Shown here: one piece after another, positions 52,029 to 64,000 of the stretch | Layout of the letters: the number at the start of each line of letters is the position of its first letter | How positions within the stretch are numbered: position 1 is the first letter of the stretch | Assembly (NCBI GenBank): GCA_030653365.1 | Contig: JAURZL010000017.1 | Coordinates: 1 to 64,000 of the forward strand | From: Anaerolineaceae bacterium | GTDB lineage: Bacteria > Chloroflexota > Anaerolineae > Anaerolineales > Anaerolineaceae | DNA length: 64,000 nt | Direction of reading: 5' to 3' | Notes under the pieces: generated by a model | What the model saw: the letters and a program-made list of their open reading frames with translations, nothing else | What the model was told of the DNA's origin: nothing | Database searches by the model: none | Made by a program: the position numbers and the translations under genes

Positions 52029-52313
52029 AAAAGATCTCTGATCTAGACGATGGATTATTGGGTTACGAAACCAGGCTTCTCAAGAAAGAACGATTGTCTA
52101 CATTAAATTGTAGTAGCTTTTCATCTTAGAGGTCAGGATGTTTTCCCTATAACCCCGATTCATTAAGATGAGACAAATTGTATTCCTTTTCGGAAAATAA
52201 CTCAAGAAATGAAAGGTTAATAAATGATTAATGATTCATCATCTATTAAAAGCTTGCTTTTTTTCAACATCACATTCAAGGTCTTCGCCGACCTCGGTTT
52301 ATTGAGATGATTC

Positions 52314-55493
<3,180 letters not shown>

Positions 55494-55547
55494 CTATTTA
55501 TAAGGTACAGGATTTGATCGAATCCTGGAAATGGTTATAATCAGACC

Positions 55548-56402
55548 ATGCAGAAATTCACCAACCCGATTTTTATAATTCTTTGCATAGGGGCTCTTTT
55601 ATTGAGTAGTTGTGTGGGTGAATCAGTAGCACTGGCAGAATTGGGAGAGGTAGATCCGACCATAATTGTCAAAAGTAGTACTCCTAATTCTCCGGACTCG
55701 GTTGACATTGATGTACAAATTAGTTTAACCCCGCAACCGACCATAACATTACGACCCAGCTCTACCTTAGTACCCAGCAACACGCCAATTCCTTCATTTA
55801 CGCCCGTGGCATCACCCACCCCCATCCCGGAATCGGTGTATCTGAAAGGTGTGACCAGCTTCCGGCAGTCTTTTGCAATCAGCTGCGAATCGAGGACTGC
55901 TGTGGATTGGGCTGATTTCTTCGGTGTTCAGATTTACGAATCCGAATTTCAATTTGGATTACCCTTATCTGATAATCCGGACAAAGGTTTTGTGGGAAAT
56001 GTGCATGATCCCTGGGGACAGGTTCCACCCTTCTCGTATGGGGTGCATGCTGCTCCCGTTGCCACACTATTAAAGGAAGAGTATGGACTGCCTGCCCAGG
56101 CAGCCAGGAACTTCAGCCTGGAAAATTTGAAAAAAGAGATCGCCAGCGGTCAACCTGTGATTGCCTGGGTAATTGGTAATATGGTTGGTGGAATTCCTTC
56201 TGAATATACCGACAAAGAAGGAAATAAAGTGATCGTCGCAGCTTATGAACACACAGTGATTGTTACCGGGTATGGAAAAGATCATATTCGCTATTTGAAT
56301 AATTCGAGATTCTATCAGGTGCCGGTGGAGACTTTCTTAAATTCCTGGGGAGTTTTAGGGAATATGTTGGTGTATTACAAGGATGCCAGTGATCGTTATT
56401 AA
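55548..56402 (+). CDS. C39-like (C39_2) peptidase lipoprotein
   Basis: A lipoprotein signal (GALLLSSC) and a long Thr/Pro/Ser linker (about residues 60-95) precede a papain-fold domain of about 180 residues. The likely catalytic cysteine is in SFAISCESRTA and the histidine in YEHTVIVTGYG, as in C39_2/BtrH-type proteins. The DNA between suggests the usual Asn/Asp in RYLNNSRF. Such extracytoplasmic proteins are annotated as cysteine peptidases, but their substrates are unknown. It is divergent from the beta-galactosidase gene. Confidence 0.85.
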   Translation: MQKFTNPIFIILCIGALLLSSCVGESVALAELGEVDPTIIVKSSTPNSPDSVDIDVQISLTPQPTITLRPSSTLVPSNTPIPSFTPVASPTPIPESVYLKGVTSFRQSFAISCESRTAVDWADFFGVQIYESEFQFGLPLSDNPDKGFVGNVHDPWGQVPPFSYGVHAAPVATLLKEEYGLPAQAARNFSLENLKKEIASGQPVIAWVIGNMVGGIPSEYTDKEGNKVIVAAYEHTVIVTGYGKDHIRYLNNSRFYQVPVETFLNSWGVLGNMLVYYKDASDRY

Positions 56403-56436
56403 TTGATTATCCATAATTCTCCCGCAGACAAATGAT

Positions 56437-56735
56437 TTAATCATCCATATTTAACTGAATTCGGGCGACACCGCTCTGCATGGCAGCCAGTGCTACCGCT
56501 GAGGCATCATGAAGACAAATTCGTTTATCTAACGCTTTGGGTAACAGGTAATCGCGTCCAAAGGATAATTCCTTTACACCATAAAGCTGGAGCATCTCTG
56601 ATGGAATAGGTTCATGCGCCAGGGCTGCCAAAGCTTGTGATGCTGCCATCTTCATCTCATCATTGATCTTGCTGGCACTAACATCCAGCGCACCACGAAA
56701 GAGGAAGGGGAAGCATCACATCAGCACCAGCCCAA
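56437..56735 (-). pseudogene. C-terminal remnant of NAD(P)-dependent malic enzyme
   Basis: The minus-strand frame reads FPFLFRGALDVSASKINDEM, then MKMAASQALAALAHEPIPSEM and ELSFGRDYLLPKALDKRI. This is the C-terminal part of bacterial malic enzyme (FP-x-FRGALDVRA, AAARALA, FGRDYIIPKPFDPR). Upstream, a TGA interrupts the frame and only a short ILG-like piece is found before homology ends, so about 300 residues, including the active site, are missing. It is a decayed gene fragment. No ribosome site precedes the longest open part. Confidence 0.75.
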
Positions 56736-56851
56736 GAATAGTGGTGCCATTTTAAATCACTGCTACCAAATTCCCTTTGGAGGTATAAAGTCACCAACCA
56801 TTTCAATTTCGGTGGTGACGGATACGATTTATTAAATAAAATTTGAAGTGG

Positions 56852-57514
56852 TTATGCTAATTGAGCGAGGATGGCCTCAGCGTGTTGCTGGCGAATGATA
56901 ATATAGTCTGCCCCTGATTTGAGGTATTGAGCAGCCTGATCAAAGTTGACCACACCAGCAACAATAATCCCCATACGGCTATGCACCATTTCTTTAATTC
57001 GCAACACCTGATCAACATCCGGATTCAACGGTAACCAACCGGTGTTGGTCCCTATGTTGTTGATTCCCAAATCTGCACAAAGATTGACCAGGCGCATAAT
57101 CTGATGATCACTCAGGTAGGCGGCTTCCATAAAAACACTGACAGGATGCTGGCTGGCTGCGTGCTGCACGGCTTGAAGTTCACAATGGATATCATCCCAG
57201 TTTCCAGAAAGAATATAACCGGTATTCGCTACAACATGGAAAGCACCAGCGCGTTCATAGACCATATCGCGAACTTCATTCACCTTCGTTTTGGTTGACA
57301 CCCCTCCGGTTGGATACCCGACCAGACCGATCAACTTTCCTCGATTCTCAGAAGATATGGATGTCTTGGCAAGATGGATGAAGGAAGGTAAAAAAGCAAC
57401 ACCATGGCAGGAGTCTGTGAATGTCAAAAGTTTATCAATCGCGCTGCCATCATCAAATGGCATAACAGCTGTAAGAATTAAACGCTGTGAAAGTGTTTCT
57501 GTTGTAAGTTCCAT
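56852..57514 (-). CDS. DeoC-family aldolase paralogue lacking both active-site lysines
   Basis: 220 residues of deoxyribose-phosphate aldolase fold: GLVGYPTGGVSTKTKVNEV matches the GFPLG-x-T-x-K segment, and GTNTGW matches the KTSTGF region. The Schiff-base lysine of KTSTGF is replaced by Gly-155 (NIGTNTG), and the second lysine of VKASGG by Ile-184 (IIVAGVV). Classical retro-aldol chemistry through a Schiff base is therefore excluded. The frame is intact and codon use normal, so it may have a new lyase, isomerase or binding role. It stands alone between the malic-enzyme remnant and a two-component system. Confidence 0.82.
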   Translation of the reverse strand: MELTTETLSQRLILTAVMPFDDGSAIDKLLTFTDSCHGVAFLPSFIHLAKTSISSENRGKLIGLVGYPTGGVSTKTKVNEVRDMVYERAGAFHVVANTGYILSGNWDDIHCELQAVQHAASQHPVSVFMEAAYLSDHQIMRLVNLCADLGINNIGTNTGWLPLNPDVDQVLRIKEMVHSRMGIIVAGVVNFDQAAQYLKSGADYIIIRQQHAEAILAQLA

Positions 57515-57650
57515 CTATGCTATCCTCGATCACCTGACAGGGAAATTATGAATAAATTGATTTTCGAATTTATTATATAAACAATAACCCAGGTTTGTGA
57601 TTATATGTACAAGGTTATGTAGAGTATTCGAGAGACTATCGAAGTTAAAA

Positions 57651-58298
57651 TCAATCGTTAATATTTACCAGGCCATATCGTAAAGCAGCCAGAACTGCCT
57701 GGGTGCGATCATTAACCCCCAATTTTGTAAATATCGCACTGGTATAATTGCGTACTGTTCCTTCAGAAAGGTACAATTCACGGGCTATATCCGCGTTGGT
57801 TAACCCACGTGCCAATAACTGCAGCACATCCATTTCGCGGTCGCTCATCTGAATGTGGGAAGCTGGTGAAACTTGTTGCTGGTGGGCAACTTTGTGGAGA
57901 ACTTTTCCTGCCACATTCGGATCCAGATAAGTCTCCCCTCCCATCGTGCCTTTAATCGCCTTTATCAAGGTATCCGCAGGGGTATCTTTTAATAAATAAC
58001 CAGCCGCCCCCGCGCGGATCGCGTCGAATAACCATTCGTCATCGTCATACGTGGTCAGGATGAGAATTTTCACATTCGGAAACGAGCTGCGAATTTTTTG
58101 AGTTGCCTGAATACCATTTGTTCCCGGCATTTTTAAGTCCATGAGCACAAGATCTGGTTGATGGGTCGCAACCAGTGATTGCACATCCAACCCATTGTTG
58201 GCTGTCGCAATGACTTGAATTTGCGGATCATTGTTAAGAATGGTGGTCAACCCCTGACACACAATTTCCTGATCATCGCAAACAATCACTCTAATCAT
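57651..58298 (-). CDS. NarL/LuxR-family response regulator
   Basis: 215 residues: a receiver domain with the phospho-acceptor in LVLMDLKMPG and lysine in YLLKDTP, then a LuxR-type helix-turn-helix (LLARGLTNADIARELYLSEGTVRNYTSAIFTKLGV). Its start overlaps the stop of the upstream kinase gene by 4 bp. The pair is divergent from the ABC-2 exporter operon starting at 59735, so control of that exporter is plausible. Confidence 0.94.
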   Translation of the reverse strand: MIRVIVCDDQEIVCQGLTTILNNDPQIQVIATANNGLDVQSLVATHQPDLVLMDLKMPGTNGIQATQKIRSSFPNVKILILTTYDDDEWLFDAIRAGAAGYLLKDTPADTLIKAIKGTMGGETYLDPNVAGKVLHKVAHQQQVSPASHIQMSDREMDVLQLLARGLTNADIARELYLSEGTVRNYTSAIFTKLGVNDRTQAVLAALRYGLVNIND

Positions 58299-59542
58299 TT
58301 CTTCCTCATCTTTAATTTAAGCAGCGTGCCTTTTCCGGGTTGACTATCGATTTCCAACGAGGCATTCAACATCTCTGCCCGCTCCTGCATGCCCTTGATT
58401 CCCAGCCGGTCATTCAATTTTGTATTCGACATAGCGTCAAATCCTGATCCATCATCCCGAATACTGAGTACATACCCGTCGGATTCCAATTCCAATTGTA
58501 ACCACACATTGGTGGCATTTGCATGCTGAACAATATTTTCCAGCGATTCCTGGGTAATTCGGTAAATCATTTGCTCTTCTTCATGGTTGAAAGTGTTGAA
58601 GATAGTAGAAATATCTACATGAAAGGTCAGATTGGTCCGTGCTTCAAGATTTGCAATCAGATTCTGAATTGCCAGTTGTATACCCAGGTCGTCGAGCGGT
58701 TCCGCGCGTAATGCCTTCAAGGCACGGCGGGTTTCCTCAAGACCATCTCGAGCAGTATAGAGTGCAGTTTCAATCATTGCATTCATATCTGCTTGTTCTT
58801 CGGGCAGAATCGTGTGAATCGCTTCCAATTGCACCGAGAGACCACTGAGGGTATGTGCCAATGTGTCATGTAATTCCCTTGCCAGGCGATTACGTTCACG
58901 ACTGACTGCCAATTGATCCTGTACCAAAGTCTGTTGACTGAGTTTCAGGTTGGCGCGCATCAGATCACGACGTTGTTCCCGTTGGGTGAATACCAACTCC
59001 GTAATCATTAATGCCACCAGATTGAGGGTTACCACCCGGATGAAGATCGCAAAAAGCGGCATCAGCAGCTCAGGATTGAAACCACCGGAAAGAAGGATGA
59101 TATAGAATCCATCAAAAATTCCCAGGCCGGTATTCACCAGAAAAACCCGCTGAAAATCATATTGCCAGGCAGCCGGGACAAGGGCAATCATCAATAACGG
59201 CAGTAATGCCCAGAGCCGATAAATATCAATTCCCTGGCCATTGAGAAATCGGGTTGTCAGGTCAATATTCACAATTAATATCGGGATCAAAGTAGCAATC
59301 AGCAAGGCAATCAAAAGATATAACGATCGCAATTTCCGCTGTAACCAGGGAATGGAAAGGTAAATGGATAAAAATAAAGCCTGCAGAAACAGGTAGTAAA
59401 AGGGATCTTTATAAAAATCGCTGACAGAACCCGTAAATAGCCATTCGCCTAACGGAACAAACAGGAATGCGATCGTCTCTGCAATTACAAAGAATCGAAA
59501 AATTCGAATAAGACCAGGCTCGGTGGGAGTATTGTGTCTCAT
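58295..59542 (-). CDS. NarX/DesK-type membrane histidine kinase
   Basis: 415 residues with about five to six membrane segments in the first 190 residues and only short external loops, so it probably senses within the membrane. HisKA_3 has the phospho-histidine in RLARELHDTLAHTLSGLSVQL. HATPase_c has RDDGSGFD and LGIKGMQERAEML. It is cotranscribed with the NarL-type regulator. Kinases of this class next to ABC-2 exporters often respond to membrane-active compounds or lipid state; this is inference here. Confidence 0.92.
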   Translation of the reverse strand: MRHNTPTEPGLIRIFRFFVIAETIAFLFVPLGEWLFTGSVSDFYKDPFYYLFLQALFLSIYLSIPWLQRKLRSLYLLIALLIATLIPILIVNIDLTTRFLNGQGIDIYRLWALLPLLMIALVPAAWQYDFQRVFLVNTGLGIFDGFYIILLSGGFNPELLMPLFAIFIRVVTLNLVALMITELVFTQREQRRDLMRANLKLSQQTLVQDQLAVSRERNRLARELHDTLAHTLSGLSVQLEAIHTILPEEQADMNAMIETALYTARDGLEETRRALKALRAEPLDDLGIQLAIQNLIANLEARTNLTFHVDISTIFNTFNHEEEQMIYRITQESLENIVQHANATNVWLQLELESDGYVLSIRDDGSGFDAMSNTKLNDRLGIKGMQERAEMLNASLEIDSQPGKGTLLKLKMRKK

Positions 59543-59734
59543 AATTTGATATTAACATAATTTTCACAAATCACCTCAAATATGTGACCCGTCGCTACAG
59601 ATTGAATGATTGAACTCACCTAACTTAGTGATGCGTGTCATACCAGCTCATGGTTGGATACACCTATCGATAACCATTGATTGCACCTATAAATGAAGTG
59701 TACAAAAAGAAAATCAAAGGCTAAAGGAGGAAGT

Positions 59735-60748
59735 TTGTCGCTGCTGAAGAAATTTCAACAAACTTCTATGGACTCAATCTTAAGACGAAGTAAACCGCGT
59801 AATGCTTCCCTTCAAGTCGAAGCATTGGAATTGAGTAAGAAATTTGCCGGATCAAAAAACGGAATATATGCGGTGAATGACTTGAGTTTTAGTGTTCCTC
59901 AAGGTCAAATGTTCGGCTTGCTGGGACCGGATGGCGCAGGGAAAACCACTACGTTACGAATGCTGGCCTCGGTCATGCAAGCCACCAGTGTCGTGGCCAG
60001 GGTGGGTGGATTTGATACGCAGCGCGAAAAACGCCAGGCACGGCAATCGATTGGTTATATGCCTCAAAATTTCAGCCTTTATCCTGATCTCTCGGTGATG
60101 GAGAATTTAATCTTCTTTGCGGATATCAATGGGGTGCATGGCAGCCGCAGAAACGAACGTATTCAGGAAATGTTGACATTTACCCGCCTGAAGGATTTCA
60201 CCAAACGTCGAGCTGCCAACCTCTCTGGTGGAATGAAAAAGAAACTGGCACTCGCCTGCGCTCTCCTGCATGAACCTGAGGTGTTATTGTTGGATGAACC
60301 TTCTACCGGCGTGGATCCAGTCAGCCGGCGGGAGCTGTGGGTGATCCTTTCGCAGGTGGTACAGAATGGCGTCACCGTGGTGGTGAGTACGCCATATATG
60401 GATGAAGCCGAACGCTGTAATCAGGTGGGAATTCTTTATGGGGGAAAATTGCTGACTACAGGCACACCGGGTGATCTCCAGAATAGCTTGCCGTATGAAA
60501 TTATCGAGGTGAAAGCAAAACCTCGTAAAGTGATGCGCCAGATTGTCAGTGATGCTGCTTATATCTTCCAGTGGCGAACCATTGGTGATCGCTTAAGGTT
60601 ATCAGTCAAAGATCCTAAGCGTGCTTTGGAGGAATTACAACGCGAGTTGAACGCTGCTGATGCTGAAATCAAGCTGCTACGGCACACCAAACGAACCATG
60701 GAGGATGTTTTTATTCATCTGGTCGAAGAAAGACGTGCGCAGGTATGA
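59735..60748 (+). CDS. ABC-2-type exporter ATPase, first subunit
   Basis: ATPase of a drug or lipid exporter (YbhF/CcmA-like). Walker A is GPDGAGKTTT (aspartate where asparagine is usual), the signature is NLSGGMKKKLALACAL, and Walker B is LLLDEPSTGVDP. Start is a TTG at 59735, 4 bp after GGAGG; the frame is open to an ATG at 59693 which has no ribosome site. Its stop overlaps the next ATPase start by 4 bp. The C-terminal 80 residues are a regulatory extension common in this family. Confidence 0.9.
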   Translation: MSLLKKFQQTSMDSILRRSKPRNASLQVEALELSKKFAGSKNGIYAVNDLSFSVPQGQMFGLLGPDGAGKTTTLRMLASVMQATSVVARVGGFDTQREKRQARQSIGYMPQNFSLYPDLSVMENLIFFADINGVHGSRRNERIQEMLTFTRLKDFTKRRAANLSGGMKKKLALACALLHEPEVLLLDEPSTGVDPVSRRELWVILSQVVQNGVTVVVSTPYMDEAERCNQVGILYGGKLLTTGTPGDLQNSLPYEIIEVKAKPRKVMRQIVSDAAYIFQWRTIGDRLRLSVKDPKRALEELQRELNAADAEIKLLRHTKRTMEDVFIHLVEERRAQV

Positions 60749-61707
60749 ACGCATACAGTAATGCAATCGAGACTTTTGATCTGACACGCCAATTTGGCTC
60801 ATTCACCGCCGTTGATAAAGTAAATTTTTACGTCCCGAAAGGCGAGATTTTCGGATTATTAGGACCGAATGGTGCCGGCAAAACCACGACCATTCGCATG
60901 CTATGCGGCATCATCAAACCGAGTTCTGGCAATGCGAGTGTTCTGGGATTTGATATTCGCAAAGATTCCGAAGAAATCAAGAAAAATATCGGATATATGT
61001 CGCAAAAATTTTCATTGTATAACGATCTCAAAGCGATTGAAAATCTTCAATTTTATGCAGCCATCTACGGCGTTGAGAAGAGCGAACGCAATCGTCGCAT
61101 CCAAGATCTGATCGATCAAAGTGGCTTACGGGGTGTGGAATACGAATTGACCAGCAGCCTATCAGGTGCCTGGCGGCAACGGCTGGCGTTGGCCTGTGCC
61201 ATTGCCCACAAACCCCCCATGCTGTTTCTGGATGAAGCCACCGCAGGTGTTGATCCACTTTCGCGTCGCGAGTTCTGGGATCTGATTTATGAAATGGCCA
61301 GCGAAGGTACTTCGATCGTTGCCACCACCCATTATATGGATGAGGCGGAATATTGTAATACGATCGGGATGATGTACCAGGCGGAAATGATTGCCCTGGC
61401 AAGCCCGGATCGCTTGAAGGATGAAATGCCTGGCGTCCTGGTTCAGATTTCCTGTGACAAACCACTGCAGGCTGAAGAGATTGCAGATCAATTTCCCGGG
61501 GTGATTGACGCAGCCTTACATGGCATCCGTTTACACGTCACCTTGAAAAATGAAGATAAGATCACGGCTTTGACTAATACGCTGCAGGCAGCTGGAATAC
61601 TTGTTGAAGATGTAGAAACAATTCTGCCCTCGTTGGAAGATGTTTTTATCAATATGGTAGAGAGCCGGCTAAAAGAAAAGCCACAGAATTCATTGGAGGT
61701 TAACTGA
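60745..61707 (+). CDS. ABC-2-type exporter ATPase, second subunit, degenerate signature
   Basis: 320 residues with Walker A GPNGAGKTTT and Walker B MLFLDEATAGVDP followed by the H-loop TTHYMDEAE. The signature motif reads SSLSGAWRQRLALACAI, so the second glycine and following residue of LSGGQ are altered. In a heterodimer with the preceding ATPase this would leave one normal and one impaired nucleotide site, as in other asymmetric ABC exporters. It overlaps both neighbours (ATGA upstream, 1 bp downstream). Together the two half ATPases resemble the fused YbhF protein. Confidence 0.9.
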   Translation: MNAYSNAIETFDLTRQFGSFTAVDKVNFYVPKGEIFGLLGPNGAGKTTTIRMLCGIIKPSSGNASVLGFDIRKDSEEIKKNIGYMSQKFSLYNDLKAIENLQFYAAIYGVEKSERNRRIQDLIDQSGLRGVEYELTSSLSGAWRQRLALACAIAHKPPMLFLDEATAGVDPLSRREFWDLIYEMASEGTSIVATTHYMDEAEYCNTIGMMYQAEMIALASPDRLKDEMPGVLVQISCDKPLQAEEIADQFPGVIDAALHGIRLHVTLKNEDKITALTNTLQAAGILVEDVETILPSLEDVFINMVESRLKEKPQNSLEVN

Positions 61708-62843
61708 TGGAACGATTATGGACAATCGTGCGAAAAGAATATTATCACATCATGCGCGATTACCGCACCCTGGCGATTATTATCATTTTGCCCACCTTTT
61801 TGCTGGTTTTGTTAGGGTATGGTGTCTCCGGAGAGAGCAAAAACACGCGACTCGCTGTGGCAGACCTTTCCAAAAGTGATGAAAGCCGCCAATATCTGGA
61901 ATATTTCACTGCCAGCGAACAATTTGTTTATTCCTACGATGTCTTATCGGAAGATGAAATATTAAATCTGATTGATCGTGAGTTGGTCAGCGCTGGTATC
62001 TACATTCCAGCGAATTTTGGGAATAATCTCGCTGCAGGGAGACAGGCAAGCGTGCAATTTTATGTAAACGGCTCTGATCCAGCGGAAGCCCAGACCACCA
62101 ACCTGAAATTAGAAACGATTGCTCAGGTTGCTACCCAGTTTATTCTAACCGAACAACTGGAACGCAGTGCCGCTCGATTGGGACTATCTGAAATCCAACT
62201 ACCCGTGCAGTCCTATACCAAGACACTCTATAACCCGGACGGCAAGAACAAAATTTACATGATCCCAGGCTTGACAGCGATGGTTTTACAGGTACAAGCG
62301 CTCTTATTGACAGCACTCGCGATTGTGCGTGAACGTGAACAGGGCACCATGGAACAATTGGTGGTAACACCTATTCGGTCATGGGAGCTGGTTTTAGGAA
62401 AAATCATCCCCTACCTGGTGGTTGGTGTACTCAATACGATTCTGACATTGTTAGTGGCCATCTATCTTTTTGGCATTGTGATTCAAGGAAGTTTCTGGCT
62501 GCTGGTGTTGTTAAGTTCGATCTTTACACTGGGATCACTGGGGATGGGTGTATTGATTTCCAATATTTCCAGAACGCAGATGCAGGCGATGTATCTGGCT
62601 GTTGGAATCGTATTGATCCCAGCGATTATCCTCTCAGGTCTGATGTTCTCCAGGCAAGGGATGCCATTGGTCACCTATTGGTTCAGTGAGCTATTGCCAA
62701 TCACCCACTTTCTGGTGATTATCCGTGGCATTATGGTGAAAGGAACCGGAATTGCATTTATGTGGGGTTCGATTCAATCCCTGATCATTCTGAGTATTCT
62801 TTACTTTGCTGCTTCGGTTGCGACCTTTCGCAAACGATTATGA
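61707..62843 (+). CDS. ABC-2-type exporter permease
   Basis: 378 residues: one N-terminal membrane helix (TLAIIIILPTFLLVLLGYGV), a large external domain of about 150 residues, then five membrane helices. The ABC-2 signature region (REREQGTMEQLVVTPIRSWELVLGKIIPY) is intact, as in YbhS/YbhR. The related systems have two permeases; only one is visible before the window edge, so the second may follow the membrane-fusion gene, or this one forms a homodimer. Confidence 0.92.
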   Translation: MERLWTIVRKEYYHIMRDYRTLAIIIILPTFLLVLLGYGVSGESKNTRLAVADLSKSDESRQYLEYFTASEQFVYSYDVLSEDEILNLIDRELVSAGIYIPANFGNNLAAGRQASVQFYVNGSDPAEAQTTNLKLETIAQVATQFILTEQLERSAARLGLSEIQLPVQSYTKTLYNPDGKNKIYMIPGLTAMVLQVQALLLTALAIVREREQGTMEQLVVTPIRSWELVLGKIIPYLVVGVLNTILTLLVAIYLFGIVIQGSFWLLVLLSSIFTLGSLGMGVLISNISRTQMQAMYLAVGIVLIPAIILSGLMFSRQGMPLVTYWFSELLPITHFLVIIRGIMVKGTGIAFMWGSIQSLIILSILYFAASVATFRKRL

Positions 62844-62881
62844 AATTATTTTTTCAAAGAAATTTTAAAATGGAGATGAAA

Positions 62882-64000
62882 ATGAAATCGAAAACCATTC
62901 TGCTAACCATAATCTTTACCTTAATGATAATTCCACTCAGTAGTTGCGGCTTGTTAGAAAAAGAAGCGACTGAAACTCAAATAACCGCTTCGGGATCCAT
63001 TTCTGCGGATAAAATCATCGTTTCACCAGAAGTCGGTGGTCTTGTCACCGAAATCCTGATTAAAGAAGGTGAAACCGTTCAGGCAAATCAGGATCTATTT
63101 AAGATCAATGATGAGATCATGAAAGCTCAGTACGAACAAGCTCTTGCAGCCGTTGACCAGGCAGAGGCAGGTATTCAGGCAGCTCAATCACAGGTAAGTG
63201 CTGCCAGCGTTCAATATGATCGTGCAAAACAAGGTGCACGCTTGATGTTTCTGCAGACTATGCAAAATCAGACACCACTCTGGTCACAAACCGTTCCGGA
63301 TGAATTCAATCAACCAAACTGGTATTACCAAAGCGACGAAACATTGGCTGGTGCAGAGGTTGAAGTGCAGAAAGCGGATAGAAACCTGGAGATTGAATTG
63401 GCCAATCTTGAAAATATCCAGGAAAAAGCTACCAATGATGACTTTCTCGCCATTGAGCAAAAACTGGTCGAGGCGCGAGCACGTTTTTTGGTGGCTGGAC
63501 AGACCCTGACTCAGGCGCAATTTGCTCAGGAAAATGACATTCTCGAAGAAATGGCCCAAAAAGATTATGATGCGGCATTGGCCGATCTCGATACAGCCCA
63601 ACGTGATTACGATCGAATGATCACCAGTGCTGCTGCAGGCGAGGTGCTGGAAGCACGAGCGAAAGTGGCTGTCGCCAGAGCCCGCGTGGAAAATGCTGAA
63701 AATTATCTGGATATGCTATTAACGCGTGAGAATTCACTCGAAGTTCAGGCGGCCAAAGCTGCTCTGGATAGCGCAGAAAGCCAGGTTGCTTTAGCTGAAG
63801 CGGGCATAGCGCAGGCGTTGGCTGCATTGAAATTACTTGAAATTCAACTCGAAAAAAGTGTTGTAAAGTCACCGATTGATGCCAGCGTATTGTACCGCAA
63901 TGTACAGGTCGGCGAATTGGTTGGACCAGGCAGCAGTGTAATAACCCTTGCAAAATTGGAGATTGTCAGTCTGACGGTATATGTACCTGAAGATGTGTAT
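62882..64000 (+). CDS. HlyD-type membrane fusion lipoprotein (runs off the window)
   Basis: Periplasmic adaptor of the exporter. Start at the ATG at 62882, because GGAG lies 6 bp upstream. A lipoprotein signal (LMIIPLSSC) is followed by a split biotinyl-lipoyl domain (GSISADKIIVSPEVGGLVTEILIKEGETVQANQDLFKI ... VVKSPIDASVLYRNVQVGELVGPGS). Between the halves lies a long coiled-coil hairpin of about 230 residues rich in Ala, Gln and Glu. Extends past base 64000; at least 373 residues are seen. Presence in a predicted single-membrane or atypical-envelope phylum suggests the adaptor may span the cell wall rather than an outer membrane. Confidence 0.92.
   Translation, partial: MKSKTILLTIIFTLMIIPLSSCGLLEKEATETQITASGSISADKIIVSPEVGGLVTEILIKEGETVQANQDLFKINDEIMKAQYEQALAAVDQAEAGIQAAQSQVSAASVQYDRAKQGARLMFLQTMQNQTPLWSQTVPDEFNQPNWYYQSDETLAGAEVEVQKADRNLEIELANLENIQEKATNDDFLAIEQKLVEARARFLVAGQTLTQAQFAQENDILEEMAQKDYDAALADLDTAQRDYDRMITSAAAGEVLEARAKVAVARARVENAENYLDMLLTRENSLEVQAAKAALDSAESQVALAEAGIAQALAALKLLEIQLEKSVVKSPIDASVLYRNVQVGELVGPGSSVITLAKLEIVSLTVYVPEDVY

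Noticed and set aside
56852..57514. Functional deoxyribose-phosphate aldolase feeding the microcompartment
   Set aside because: Both lysines required for Schiff-base chemistry are absent, and the gene lies 33 kb from the locus with no matching operator.

Overview
The window looks like chromosomal DNA of an anaerobic or facultative Chloroflexota bacterium, most likely class Anaerolineae. This is an inference from several features: threonine/proline-rich lipoproteins, an exported repeat protein ending in a YLPLV-type tail, many PAS/GAF/HD-GYP/GGDEF sensors, and a moderate base composition. No rRNA, tRNA, CRISPR array or intact insertion sequence was found.

Region 1 (1-6.5 kb) holds a two-component system, a phytoene-desaturase-like flavoprotein, a small lipoprotein and an HtrA-type protease. 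Region 2 (6.6-24.1 kb) is the centrepiece, a bacterial microcompartment (BMC) locus. The shell is one BMC-H, one tandem BMC-T and three BMC-P pentamers. The cargo is a CoA-acylating aldehyde dehydrogenase and a class II (fuculose-phosphate-type) aldolase. A 155-residue protein shares its N-terminal module with the aldolase and ends in an encapsulation-peptide-like helix. A divergent operon encodes a ribose-type ABC importer plus 5-methylthioribose kinase (MtnK) and methylthioribose-1-phosphate isomerase (MtnA). A further operon encodes a split transketolase, a RuBisCO-like protein with an altered K-x-D-H motif, and a solute-binding-protein homologue with no signal peptide. A SorC-family regulator sits behind the aldolase. 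Five copies of a 21-bp motif (GTTCA-N4-TGAAC plus a TTGT tail) lie in the three control regions, next to four well-formed sigma-70-type promoters, and tie the locus into one predicted regulon. The proposed pathway is: sugar import (methylthioribose or 5-deoxyribose type), kinase, isomerase, aldolase giving dihydroxyacetone phosphate plus an aldehyde, then oxidation of the aldehyde to an acyl-CoA inside the shell.

Region 3 (24.2-29.5 kb) has a GxxExxY pseudogene between inverted repeats, then an ECF transporter operon (T, fused double ATPase, YkoE-like S component). That operon starts with a homologue of the methylamine methyltransferase MtmB, with leucine where pyrrolysine would be, and a 24-residue membrane peptide. 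Region 4 (29.7-34.7 kb) has a multi-hairpin element and a pseudouridine/sugar operon (PsuG, PfkB kinase, SIS protein, BtpA-family protein), with a divergent TrpF-like protein that lacks the catalytic cysteine.

Region 5 (35-52 kb) has an SdrD-B repeat surface protein, a second mtnA, a signalling operon (PAS protein, histidine kinase, 46-residue receiver remnant, REC-PAS-GAF-HD-GYP), a diguanylate cyclase, a ParB-like/universal stress fusion and a large PAS/GAF protein. Region 6 (52-64 kb) has a GH2 beta-galactosidase, a C39-like lipoprotein, a malic-enzyme remnant, a DeoC paralogue lacking both lysines, a NarL-type two-component system, and a divergent ABC-2 exporter operon whose membrane-fusion gene runs off the window.
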